A stretch of DNA of 53,439 nucleotides from positions 1 to 53,439 of the forward strand of contig CANQJS010000009.1 in assembly GCA_947624285.1 (NCBI GenBank). The letters are read 5' to 3'. This document shows, in pieces, positions 33,464-41,169 of the stretch. Below the pieces are notes generated by a model that searched no databases, had not been told where the DNA came from, and worked only from the letters and a program-made list of their open reading frames with translations. The first letter of the stretch is position 1. Each line of letters begins with the position of its first letter. Origin of the DNA: an uncultured Clostridia bacterium (lineage in GTDB: Bacteria > Bacillota > Clostridia > Oscillospirales > Acutalibacteraceae). The position numbers and the translations under genes were made by a program.

Positions 33464-34290
33464 AGCTCGTTTTTCACCTTTTTCAGCGCGAAGGGTATGG
33501 GAGCAGCCGCGGCGCAAATATATAATGCCGCCACCGCCGCAAATTCCCCATATGTAGGCGAAGGAATTTCAAGACCAAAAATACAGGAGAGTATATTTAA
33601 CCCTATACCACGAAAATCGCATAAAATGCCGAACAGATTTACAAAAATAAACATAAAGGTGAGAACGAAAGTTTTATTTTTCACAAAATATGAAAGCTGA
33701 TAGGCGATAACGGAAATAAGCCCGGCAAATACGCCCGATATGAGCATAAACAACACCAAGAAAAGATAAGGTGAAATTATGTAAACGCCGCCGAAAAGCG
33801 CTTTCCCCAATTCATCGGCGCTGTAAAAATCCGATTGAAGCAGATCCTCGGTATAAAGATTTGTGGATTCAAGCGGAAACGCAATGAGGCACAAAATCAT
33901 ATTTACAAGCTGAGGCAGGAGCACCGCGAAAGCGCCGCATATAAAAACAGCCGCAAGCTTTGAAAAATAATATTTTGCCGCTCCTTCCCTCACGGCGCAA
34001 AGGGAAAAACGGCGGCAGGCGCTGTCGGCAAGATAGCTGTCGGAAAAAGCGGCGCATGCAAGCAGCGGCATTATAATTGCGAAAATCATCGGCTGCCAAA
34101 CATAAAAAGTCCCTTTGTTCGCAAAAAACCGCATATATGCCGCCTGCACGCTCATTATATCCCTGCCATATTCGGAAAAGCAGGCAAAGGCAAAGCAGGC
34201 GACTCCGAAAGCAACGCCGAAAACGCAGACTTTAAGAAAGCCCGCCGAATTAAAAGCGACGCCAAGCTGAAATTTCAGTTCCTTTTTCAT
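33460..34290 (-). CDS. ABC-2-like membrane subunit (first permease)
   Basis: 276 residues with about six hydrophobic segments (VCVFGVAFGVACFAFACF, MIFAIIMPLLACAAF, LAAVFICGAFAVLLPQL and others). A CRRFSLCAVREG motif lies in a cytoplasmic loop between helices 2 and 3, as in many bacterial ABC-2 permeases. It opens the four-gene operon, with AGGTGA before the ATG and a consensus promoter 35 bases upstream. No structural peptide gene is evident next to it. Confidence 0.8.
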   Translation of the reverse strand: MKKELKFQLGVAFNSAGFLKVCVFGVAFGVACFAFACFSEYGRDIMSVQAAYMRFFANKGTFYVWQPMIFAIIMPLLACAAFSDSYLADSACRRFSLCAVREGAAKYYFSKLAAVFICGAFAVLLPQLVNMILCLIAFPLESTNLYTEDLLQSDFYSADELGKALFGGVYIISPYLFLVLFMLISGVFAGLISVIAYQLSYFVKNKTFVLTFMFIFVNLFGILCDFRGIGLNILSCIFGLEIPSPTYGEFAAVAALYICAAAAPIPFALKKVKNEL

Positions 34291-34325
34291 AGAATCACCT
34301 GTTCACCGAAAAATTTTTCATTTAT

Positions 34326-34355
34326 ATTATAACTTTATATGTAATTTTTTGTCAA
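34326..34355 (-). promoter_or_regulatory. Promoter of the ABC transporter operon
   Basis: Minus strand TTGACA, 18-base spacer, TATAAT, both hexamers at consensus. This is one of the strongest promoters in the window. Confidence 0.85.
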
Positions 34356-34403
34356 TCGGCACATTGCCGGCACTATGATTTATAATTTAATCGCATTCAA
34401 TGC

Positions 34404-34440
34404 AAAAACACCCGTATGATGCATCATACAGGTGTTTTTT
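34404..34440. terminator. Bidirectional terminator between hydG and the ABC operon
   Basis: AAAACACCCGTATGATGCATCATACAGGTGTTTT-type palindrome of about 17 bp with one mismatch, A- and T-flanked, so it works in either direction. It ends the hydG transcript. Confidence 0.85.
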
Positions 34441-34495
34441 AATTATAATAATATGCTTGAGCTTGAGATGAGGGCTTGCGGCATTGACGCATATA

Positions 34496-35917
34496 TCAAA
34501 ATCTGAAATCGCGGTCGCCGTTTTCAATCTTCACAAGGCGTTCGCGCACGATATCCTTGACCTTTTCCTTGCCTATATTGTCTATTTCCCTTTCGATAAG
34601 CTCCTCGCCTATCCTGCGCGTGTCCTCGCTCGCGTAATCCATAAGAAATTCTTTAAGCGTCATAAGCGCGTTGGGGTGGCAGCAGTTTTGTATCTGCCCC
34701 GATTTGCAAAGGCTCATAAACCTGTCGCCCGTTCTGCCCTCTCTGTAGCAGGCGGTGCAGAACGACGGTATGTAGCCCGCGCGCATAAGCCAATTTACTA
34801 CCTCGTCAAGCGTTCTGTTGTCCGATACATCGAACTGCTCCGTATCGTGGGGGCGTTCCTCCTCGCAGTATCCGCCGACCGAAGTCCTTGAGCCGCCGCT
34901 TATCTGGCTTACACCGAGGCGGATTATCTTTTCCCTTACCTCGGGCGTTTCCCTTGTGGAGATTATCATACCTGTGTAGGGCACGGCTATTCTTATGCAG
35001 GCGGCGATCTTGCAGAACATCTCGTCGCTCAGCGAATTATCGAACGCCGTGGGGTCTATATCGTCCGCCCTCTTGACGCGCGGAACGCTTATCGTGTGCG
35101 GTCCTACTCCGTGAACGGCTTCCAAATGCTCGGCGTGCATAAGAAGCCCCGCGAATTCGTAGCGGTATTTGTCAAGCCCGAAAAGAACGCCGATGCCCAC
35201 ATCGTCTATGCCGCCCTCCATCGCTCTGTCCATCGCCTCGGTGTGGTAATCATAATTATGCTTAGGCCCTGTGGGGTGCAGTATCTCGTAATTTTCCTTG
35301 TGGTATGTTTCCTGAAAAAGAATATATGTGCCTATTCCCGCCTCCTTGAGCTTTCTGTAATTCTCAACGGTGGTGGCGGCGATATTCACATTGACTCGGC
35401 GGATAGCGCCGTTTTTATGCTTTATGGAGTATATCGTCTTTATACAGTCAAGTATATATTCAATAGGATTGTTCACGGGATCCTCGCCCGCCTCTATCGC
35501 AAGGCGCTTGTGCCCCATATCCTGAAGAGCTATGACCTCCTTTGCGACTTCCTCCTGAGTAAGCTTTTTTCTGGGAATATGCTTGTTTTTTTGATGATAA
35601 GGGCAGTAAAGGCAACCGTTTACGCAGTAGTTGGAAAGATAAAGCGGCGCGAACATAACTATTCTGTTGCCGTAAAAATCCTTTTTTATCTGCTCCGCGA
35701 GGTCGTAGATCTCCTCGGTTTTCTCCCTGTCCTCACAGGCGAGCAGTACGCTCGCTTCCCTGTGGGAAAGCCCTTTCCTCTCCTTTGCCTTTTCGATGAT
35801 TTTGTCTATCAGCTCAAGGTCATTTTTATGCTCGTCGGCATAGGCGAGGGTCGCAAGTATCTCCTCGTGGTTGATAAATTCCTCAGCCTTCATTGATTTC
35901 GGGTCGTATTTAGCCAT
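34496..35917 (-). CDS. hydG: [FeFe]-hydrogenase maturase HydG (radical SAM tyrosine lyase)
   Basis: About 473 residues. C98-x3-C102-x2-C105 (CVNGCLYC) holds the radical-SAM 4Fe-4S cluster. The C-terminal CTACYREGRTGDRFMSLC segment has the extra Cys pair and following Cys of HydG that bind the auxiliary cluster where CO and cyanide are made from tyrosine. Length and motif order match HydG rather than ThiH, which lacks the C-terminal cluster region. The start at 35917 has GGAG 7 bases upstream. hydE, hydF and the hydrogenase are not adjacent. It is monocistronic, preceded by a leader of about 140 bases with hairpins. Confidence 0.93.
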   Translation of the reverse strand: MAKYDPKSMKAEEFINHEEILATLAYADEHKNDLELIDKIIEKAKERKGLSHREASVLLACEDREKTEEIYDLAEQIKKDFYGNRIVMFAPLYLSNYCVNGCLYCPYHQKNKHIPRKKLTQEEVAKEVIALQDMGHKRLAIEAGEDPVNNPIEYILDCIKTIYSIKHKNGAIRRVNVNIAATTVENYRKLKEAGIGTYILFQETYHKENYEILHPTGPKHNYDYHTEAMDRAMEGGIDDVGIGVLFGLDKYRYEFAGLLMHAEHLEAVHGVGPHTISVPRVKRADDIDPTAFDNSLSDEMFCKIAACIRIAVPYTGMIISTRETPEVREKIIRLGVSQISGGSRTSVGGYCEEERPHDTEQFDVSDNRTLDEVVNWLMRAGYIPSFCTACYREGRTGDRFMSLCKSGQIQNCCHPNALMTLKEFLMDYASEDTRRIGEELIEREIDNIGKEKVKDIVRERLVKIENGDRDFRF

Positions 35918-35929
35918 TTTCATTCTCCT

Positions 35930-36070
35930 TTCGGCAAAACGAAAGCCGCGCCCAAAGAGCGCGGCACAGCTTATGCAAACAGCTTATTATGCGCGCTTTC
36001 GGGCAGAGCCCCCAAAGGGCGCTTTCCGTCAGACCGTTTTTTCGGTTTTATTTTCACCGTGGCGTTATTT
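35930..36070 (-). promoter_or_regulatory. Long structured leader of hydG
   Basis: Between a TAAAAT-like box near 36070 and hydG the minus strand holds several hairpins: an AAAACCGAAAAAACGGT arm, a GC-rich GCGCCC/GGGGGC element, AAGCTGTTTGCATAAGCTGT direct copies, and a terminator-like GCCGCGC/GCGCGGC stem (35945-35965) followed by TTTCGTTTTG right before the ribosome-binding site. That order fits an attenuator or ligand-controlled leader. I do not recognise a known riboswitch class. Confidence 0.4.
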
Positions 36071-36162
36071 TAACACAGCCCGCGCAAAAAGTCCATAGGA
36101 AAATTAAATTTTCCGCATTTCAAATCTTCCGGCAATGCTCTGAAAATAAATTTTCAAAAGCA

Positions 36163-36191
36163 TTGAAATAATTTTCCTGCGATTATATACT
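36163..36191 (+). promoter_or_regulatory. Promoter of the rluA-plc-luxS-nudix operon
   Basis: TTGAAA, 17-base spacer, TATACT. The start point would fall at about 36198, only one or two bases before the ATG of the first gene. Confidence 0.65.
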
Positions 36192-36199
36192 TAATATAT

Positions 36200-37054
36200 A
36201 TGAGAAAGATATATTTTGAAATCGGCGAAAAGGACGACGGACGCAAAATAAAGTATTATCTCTATGATTTCGGCGTTTCCGTTACCCTTTTGCGAAGGCT
36301 GAAGCAAACCGAAAACGGAATAACGCTGAACGGCTCTCCAGCGCGCGTGATCGACCGACTGCATATTGGGGACACTCTGTGCGTTTCAATCGAAAACAGA
36401 GGGAGTATGCCTGCTCCGTCCGGCGACGGAATATGTATTCTCTACGAGGATGAGGATCTGCTGGCGGTGGACAAGCCGCCCTTTATGCCCGTTCACGAAA
36501 GCGGAAAACACAGGGGCGACGCGCTTTCAAACGCCGCCGCGTCTCATATGCCCGAAAACGCCGCCTTTCGCGCCGTTTATCGGCTTGACAGAGACACCAC
36601 GGGAATAGTTTTGATCGCAAAGCACGAGCTTGCCGCCGCAAAGCTGGCGGGAAATGTGAAAAAGGATTATTACGCCATAATAAGCGGCGAGCTTTCCGAG
36701 GGCGGCGTTATAGATGAGCCGATAAAGCAGATAAGCGAGAAAACAACGAAACGCTGCTGCGGCGAGGGCGGCAAGCGCGCCGTAACGCGCTATGAGGTGA
36801 TAAAGCACGGCGGCGGGCTGACGCTTTTAAAAATAAATCTTGAAACGGGGCGGACTCACCAAATCAGGGTGCATTTTTCACATATCGGTATGCCGCTTTT
36901 GGGAGACACGCTTTACGGCAGCGCCGATGAGCGCATCGGCAGGCAGGCTTTGCACTGCAAGGATATATATTTCACCCACCCCGTGAGCGGGAATGAGCTC
37001 CATATAACAAGCGACTTTCCGGCGGATTTTAAAATGATCGCCGACAGCATATAA
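36200..37054 (+). CDS. RluA-family pseudouridine synthase
   Basis: 284 residues. An S4-like RNA-binding region (VTLLRRLKQTENGITLNG) precedes the synthase domain: LLAVDKPPFMPVHESG, VYRLDRDTTGIVLIAK (catalytic Asp in RLDRDT), and INLETGRTHQIRVHFSHIG. It isomerises uridines in rRNA or tRNA; the exact site is unknown. No Shine-Dalgarno sequence precedes the ATG and the promoter -10 ends 8 bases before it, so the mRNA is probably leaderless. The N-terminus matches that of homologues, so a later start is unlikely. Confidence 0.92.
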   Translation: MRKIYFEIGEKDDGRKIKYYLYDFGVSVTLLRRLKQTENGITLNGSPARVIDRLHIGDTLCVSIENRGSMPAPSGDGICILYEDEDLLAVDKPPFMPVHESGKHRGDALSNAAASHMPENAAFRAVYRLDRDTTGIVLIAKHELAAAKLAGNVKKDYYAIISGELSEGGVIDEPIKQISEKTTKRCCGEGGKRAVTRYEVIKHGGGLTLLKINLETGRTHQIRVHFSHIGMPLLGDTLYGSADERIGRQALHCKDIYFTHPVSGNELHITSDFPADFKMIADSI

Positions 37055-37077
37055 AAACCGCAGAAAGGAGAATGAAA

Positions 37078-37980
37078 ATGCCGGCTTTTGCCACGCACTG
37101 TATTTTTGCGCTTGAAATGATTGAGAAATTGCAGGAAAAAGCCGATTTCCCAATCAATAAAAACGCGCTTATCTTGGGGGCGCAGGGACCCGACATATTC
37201 TTTTTTCACAGGGCTTTGCCTTGGCAAAAGGGAAAAACGCTGAGAAAAACAGGCTCGGCGCTGCATAGGGCGAAGCCGTCCGAGATTTTTGACGGGCTTT
37301 ATGAATATTGCAAAACCGCGGACGAGCCCGACATCGCAAAGAGCTATGCCTGCGGATTTATTCTCCACTATTCTCTTGACAGAAGCTGCCACCCGTTTGT
37401 TTACTGCCTGCAAAACAAAATAACGGAGAAAAACAAAAAAGAAAATCCGCACAGCGCGCACAACACCGTTGAATATTCGCTCGATTCTCTTATGATAAGC
37501 AGATATTTCAACGAACAATACCCTATAGAATTTGACACGGCGAAGCTGCTTGAATATTCGGAAGATGAAAAAAGTCGATGCGCAATGGCAATGGCATATA
37601 TATCGGGGGCTTCAAAAAGCGATGTTGAAACGGCAATAGACGATATGAAAAACGCCCAGCGCCTGATACAATATGCAAATTTAAAAATATCCGCGATAAT
37701 ATCCGCGCTTGAAAAATACGCCGCTCCTTTCGTGCATAATTTCAGGCTTTCATCGTTCTTTCGCACGAACAACTTGGAAAAGGCGAAAAAATATGTTAAT
37801 ATAAATAACGGGATATGGGTCTCCCCTTTCAGTGAAGGGCGGCGAAAAGAGAGCTTTTTTGACCTGTACGAAGCCGCAAAGAGCGACGCGCTGCTGCTTT
37901 TTGAGCGCTGGCAAAACGGCGTTTCGGGCATTGACAACACGAAAAACATATCATTTTTAACGGGAGTTGAAGCAGAATGA
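37078..37980 (+). CDS. Zinc-dependent phospholipase C-like protein
   Basis: About 300 residues. It matches the zinc-dependent phospholipase C/nuclease fold: ATHCIFALEMIEKL at the start, GAQGPDIFFFHRALPW, HYSLDRSCHPFVY, and NTVEYSLDSLMISRY, which supply the His, Asp and Glu metal ligands. No signal peptide is seen, so unlike secreted toxin-type enzymes it appears to be cytoplasmic, as are many clostridial homologues of unknown substrate. The start at 37078 has AAAGGAG 7 bases upstream. It overlaps luxS by 4 bases. Confidence 0.82.
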   Translation: MPAFATHCIFALEMIEKLQEKADFPINKNALILGAQGPDIFFFHRALPWQKGKTLRKTGSALHRAKPSEIFDGLYEYCKTADEPDIAKSYACGFILHYSLDRSCHPFVYCLQNKITEKNKKENPHSAHNTVEYSLDSLMISRYFNEQYPIEFDTAKLLEYSEDEKSRCAMAMAYISGASKSDVETAIDDMKNAQRLIQYANLKISAIISALEKYAAPFVHNFRLSSFFRTNNLEKAKKYVNINNGIWVSPFSEGRRKESFFDLYEAAKSDALLLFERWQNGVSGIDNTKNISFLTGVEAE

Positions 37981-38453
37981 AAACGATACCGAGCTTTCAG
38001 ATAAACCACAAAATATTAAAAAAGGGCGTCTATATCAGCCGAATCGACGATGATATAACCACCTATGATATTCGTATGCGCGAGCCCAACAGAGAGCCCG
38101 TGATGACGAACGCCGCGATGCACACCATAGAGCATATTTTCGCCACCTATGTGCGCAACACCGAATTTGGCGACAATATCATTTATTTCGGCCCTATGGG
38201 CTGCCGCACGGGATTTTATTTTCTCACCCGTTCGCTCACGGACGGCTATTCGCTTAATCTCATAAAAGATGCTTTTCGGTATATCGCCGATTATTGGGGA
38301 ACTATCCCCGGCGCTACGGCGAAGGAATGCGGCAATTACACCGACCACAATCTGCTTCAGGCCAAAGAAGAGGCAAAATCGTTTCTTGAAATTATAGAAA
38401 ACTGGACTAAAGACGATTTGAAATATCCCGTTGACGAGGAAAGCGATAAATGA
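37977..38453 (+). CDS. luxS: S-ribosylhomocysteine lyase
   Basis: 158 residues. HTIEH (49-53) and C118 are the metal ligands, C76 in GPMGCRTGF is the catalytic cysteine region. It splits S-ribosylhomocysteine to homocysteine and DPD, the AI-2 precursor. The ATG overlaps the stop of the phospholipase-like gene (ATGA) and its stop overlaps the nudix start, so the three are coupled. The nucleosidase that supplies its substrate is not in the window. O-acetylhomoserine sulfhydrylase lies 3.8 kb downstream. Confidence 0.96.
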   Translation: MKTIPSFQINHKILKKGVYISRIDDDITTYDIRMREPNREPVMTNAAMHTIEHIFATYVRNTEFGDNIIYFGPMGCRTGFYFLTRSLTDGYSLNLIKDAFRYIADYWGTIPGATAKECGNYTDHNLLQAKEEAKSFLEIIENWTKDDLKYPVDEESDK

Positions 38454-38905
38454 ATCGGTATGAAAAAACGGTTTTTACAAATATGTGTATAATCTGCGAC
38501 GGCAACGGCAATGTGGTGGTGCAGGAGCGAAATTCTGATTTTTGGCCCGGAATAGCTTTTCCCGGCGGACATGTTGAAAAAGGTGAATCCTTTGCCGACT
38601 CCGTTGTGAGAGAAGTGCGCGAGGAGACGGGGCTGACCGTTTCCGGTCTTCATCTTTGCGGCGTCAGGAACTGGACGGAAAAAGGCAAGGGCAGATATGT
38701 TGTGCTTGTCTACAGGGCGGACAGATACGAGGGCGAGCTCACATCATCGGATGAAGGAAAGGTATATTGGACTCAGCTTAACAAGCTGGCGGATATGCCC
38801 CTTGCGTTCAGAATGGAAAGTATGCTGCGCCTTTTTCTTGACGATACCGTAACGGAATCCTTTATCGTTGAGGAAAACGGCAAATGGATTGAAATTATTA
38901 AATAA
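38450..38905 (+). CDS. Nudix hydrolase, MutT-like
   Basis: 151 residues. The nudix box is complete: GGHVEKGESFADSVVREVRE then ETGLTV (GX5EX7REUXEEXGU). NSDFWPGIAFPGGHVE and the closing DEGKVYWTQLNKLADM resemble 8-oxo-dGTP diphosphatases of clostridia. It overlaps the luxS stop by 4 bases and ends the operon. Confidence 0.9.
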   Translation: MNRYEKTVFTNMCIICDGNGNVVVQERNSDFWPGIAFPGGHVEKGESFADSVVREVREETGLTVSGLHLCGVRNWTEKGKGRYVVLVYRADRYEGELTSSDEGKVYWTQLNKLADMPLAFRMESMLRLFLDDTVTESFIVEENGKWIEIIK

Positions 38906-38928
38906 TTTATTCTGAAAATCGATAAAAT

Positions 38929-38962
38929 AAGCGGTATGCCATAGGCACACCGCTTAAATTAT
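38929..38962. terminator. Bidirectional terminator between nudix and serine hydrolase genes
   Basis: AAGCGGTATGCC, ATA, GGCACACCGCTT, a 12-bp stem with one mismatch and A/T flanks on both sides. Confidence 0.7.
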
Positions 38963-38968
38963 GCGTTT

Positions 38969-40558
38969 TTATTCAAATTTACCGCTGAAATTAGGCTCAA
39001 ATATCGGCAGACCGAAGTTTTTGACAGCCGATTTTATAAATTCCTCGGTGCTCTTATGCTTTATCGGTTTGCCCGTAAAGGTCATATTGTAAATGGCAAG
39101 TTCCTGGAATGTGGGGGTCATTTCGTTTATTACCCTGACAGAGCCGTTGTCTTTAAAAATAAATGTGAATTTTCTTACATGGGCGGTCTCGATAGGCCTT
39201 ATCCATACCTTGAGGCTGCCGTCCGGCTGCCACGCCGCCTTTGAGCAGGCGTGATAATGCAGGTCGCCGAGCTTCATTTCGCTCGTTTTGTACTCCCCGT
39301 CCATACCGACATCGATCGTGTTGACATCGTTCTTTTCTCTCCAAGTAAATTTCATTCCGTCGTCGTTGAAATCGAATTTGATCTCGCTTATCTTGCCCGG
39401 TTTGTTAAAGAGCATCTGCTGAACGGAAATTGAGATGACCGAGGTGTTGGAGTTTGTTCTGCACTTTATCGTTCTGCCGCTTATCTTCTTTTCGGTTTCG
39501 GAGTTTCTCGGCGCCGCGGGCAGATCCTCCACATGGCAGTTTTCTATTGTCTCAAGAAGCGCGGCGTGCTCCGCCTCGTTTTCTTCAAGAGGCTCGCTTT
39601 CGAAGCATTTCGGAAAATGCTTCCAAAATACTTTCATTATCTTATAATCCTCGGATTCGCCCGAATTGAGAACAACAAGAGCGTCGTAATCGGGGAACAT
39701 AAGGCAGCGCTGACCGTGCAGACCGTCCGCGCGGTAACTGTTTTCAACGCTGTTGCGCCAGAACTGATAGCCGTAGCCGCACATATAATCTATATATCCC
39801 GCTTTAACCGAATCGGTATGCTTCGCGGTTGCCTCTTGCACCCATTCCTCGGGAACGAGCTGTGTGCCGTCTATCCATTTGCCGCCGTGTATGTAGGGCA
39901 AAAAGAATTTTGCCAAGTCCTCAGACTTCATATAAAGCCCCCATCCGGCGGCGTTGTTGCCCTTGCCGTCCGCCTCCCAGAAAGGCTTTTCTATTCCGAG
40001 GGGCTCAAACATACGGGGATAGAGATAATCGAGCATACTCATACCCGTTACCCTTGAAATTATTGCTGAAAGCATAAAGGTGTTTTCGGAAATGTAATTG
40101 AATTTGGTGTCCGGCGCGGCGATAAAGCCCGCGTCAAAGAAGCTTTTTATCCAGTCCCTTTTCCCCTTTTCTTCAACAACAGTAATGAATTTGTCGGAAC
40201 GCATTGTGAGCAGCATTCTTATTGTGAGCTTCTGATTTTTCGGCTTTTTCGCCGATTGGTATTCGGGGAAGAAATCCGCGACCTTGTCGTCAAGGGAAAT
40301 AAGCCCCTCTTTTATGGCAAAGCCCACCGCCGTGGATGTTACCGATTTGCTCATTGAATAAAGCACATGGGGATATTCCGCCGCGTACGGCTTCCAAAAT
40401 CCCTGCGCGCACACCTTATCGTGCCTTACGACGGTAAAGCTCTGAAGCCCGAGCTTTTTTTCATTTATCTCGTCTATAAAAGCCTTGATAGCTCCGCTTC
40501 TTATGCCTACGGATTCGGGCGTAACATGCCGAAGCTCCGTCATCTGCAACTTTTCCAT
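38969..40558 (-). CDS. Serine hydrolase of the class C beta-lactamase family
   Basis: 529 residues. The N-terminal ~340 residues are a beta-lactamase/transpeptidase-like domain: SMSK near residue 69 (SxxK, catalytic Ser and Lys), YIS at about 153 (YxN-like second motif), and HGQ near 275 in place of KTG. The C-terminal ~180 residues form a beta-rich domain with no clear match. No signal peptide is present, so the target is probably an internal ester, amide or D-peptide rather than an antibiotic. It has its own promoter. Confidence 0.85.
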   Translation of the reverse strand: MEKLQMTELRHVTPESVGIRSGAIKAFIDEINEKKLGLQSFTVVRHDKVCAQGFWKPYAAEYPHVLYSMSKSVTSTAVGFAIKEGLISLDDKVADFFPEYQSAKKPKNQKLTIRMLLTMRSDKFITVVEEKGKRDWIKSFFDAGFIAAPDTKFNYISENTFMLSAIISRVTGMSMLDYLYPRMFEPLGIEKPFWEADGKGNNAAGWGLYMKSEDLAKFFLPYIHGGKWIDGTQLVPEEWVQEATAKHTDSVKAGYIDYMCGYGYQFWRNSVENSYRADGLHGQRCLMFPDYDALVVLNSGESEDYKIMKVFWKHFPKCFESEPLEENEAEHAALLETIENCHVEDLPAAPRNSETEKKISGRTIKCRTNSNTSVISISVQQMLFNKPGKISEIKFDFNDDGMKFTWREKNDVNTIDVGMDGEYKTSEMKLGDLHYHACSKAAWQPDGSLKVWIRPIETAHVRKFTFIFKDNGSVRVINEMTPTFQELAIYNMTFTGKPIKHKSTEEFIKSAVKNFGLPIFEPNFSGKFE

Positions 40559-40588
40559 AAAATTTCCCCTTTCAAATTGCTTGATTTA

Positions 40589-40617
40589 ATTTTAACCCGC
40601 CGCGTGCTTTTTTTCAA
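40589..40617 (-). promoter_or_regulatory. Promoter of the serine hydrolase gene
   Basis: Minus strand TTGAAA, 17-base spacer, TAAAAT, 30 bases before the start codon. Confidence 0.7.
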
Positions 40618-40698
40618 CATAAAAAGCGAAATTTTTACCGTAATGCCAAAAGCCGAAGCGTCAACGCGGCAAAACGGCGAAATTTTACGGCAAAGCTA

Positions 40699-40726
40699 TT
40701 GACAAATATCTGTTTTGTGATAAAAT
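40699..40726 (+). promoter_or_regulatory. Promoter of tRNA-Val
   Basis: TTGACA, 16-base spacer, TAAAAT, 12 bases before the mature tRNA. Confidence 0.75.
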
Positions 40727-40738
40727 AGTTTTCGCCGT

Positions 40739-40814
40739 GGGAGTTTAGCTCAGCTGGGAGAGCATCTGCCCTACAAGCAGAGGGTCACAGGTTCGAGCCC
40801 TGTAACTCCCACCA
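40739..40814 (+). tRNA. tRNA-Val (anticodon TAC)
   Basis: A 76-base cloverleaf with encoded CCA. Acceptor GGGAGTT pairs with AACTCCC, anticodon stem TCTGC/GCAGA with loop CCTACAA (anticodon TAC), T arm GGTTCGAGCC. It reads GUA and probably other valine codons through U34 modification. Confidence 0.95.
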
Positions 40815-40820
40815 CATCAT

Positions 40821-40857
40821 CGCCGCAAGCTTATTTCGCTTGCGGCGGATTTTTTTG
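40821..40857 (+). terminator. Terminator of tRNA-Val
   Basis: CGCCGCAAGC, TTATTTC, GCTTGCGGCG, then GATTTTTTTT. The stem is nearly identical to that after tRNA-Pro at 5649. Confidence 0.85.
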
Positions 40858-40890
40858 ACCGCTTTGCCGAAAATGCTCGCAAGATAATTA

Positions 40891-40919
40891 TTGACTTATA
40901 AAATCCAAACGGATATAAT
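40891..40919 (+). promoter_or_regulatory. Promoter of tRNA-Gly
   Basis: TTGACT, 17-base spacer, TATAAT, 21 bases before the mature tRNA. A 10-base direct repeat (TAGCTTATAT) lies between promoter and gene. Confidence 0.8.
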
Positions 40920-40940
40920 AGCTTATATGATAGCTTATAT

Positions 40941-41014
40941 GCGGATATAGTTCATCGGTAGAATATCAGCTTCCCAAGCTGAGGAGGCGGGTTCGATTCC
41001 CGTTATCCGCTCCA
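40941..41014 (+). tRNA. tRNA-Gly (anticodon CCC)
   Basis: A 74-base cloverleaf with encoded CCA. Acceptor GCGGATA pairs with TATCCGC, the anticodon stem is CAGCT/AGCTG with anticodon CCC in loop TTCCCAA-like bases, and the T arm is GGTTCGATTCC. It decodes GGG. Confidence 0.95.
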
Positions 41015-41056
41015 TTGATAAATCGTTCGTGCTTTTTAAGCCTGAACTTAGCGCAC

Positions 41057-41084
41057 AATCAATCCGTTAGGGTTGATTTTTTGC
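41057..41084 (+). terminator. Terminator of tRNA-Gly
   Basis: AATCAATCC, GTTA, GGGTTGATT followed by TTTTG. It is 43 bases past the tRNA. Confidence 0.7.
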
Positions 41085-41169
41085 TTTTTCAATAAAAATA
41101 AGCTTATAAATTATGCGCCGAGAGCTAATAATTATTTCGATGATAAAATAAAAGAAAGGGGCATATTCT

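Noticed and set aside
34496-35917. ThiH (tyrosine lyase of thiamine synthesis) instead of HydG
   Set aside because: The C-terminal cysteine-rich auxiliary cluster region characteristic of HydG is present, and no thiamine genes are nearby.
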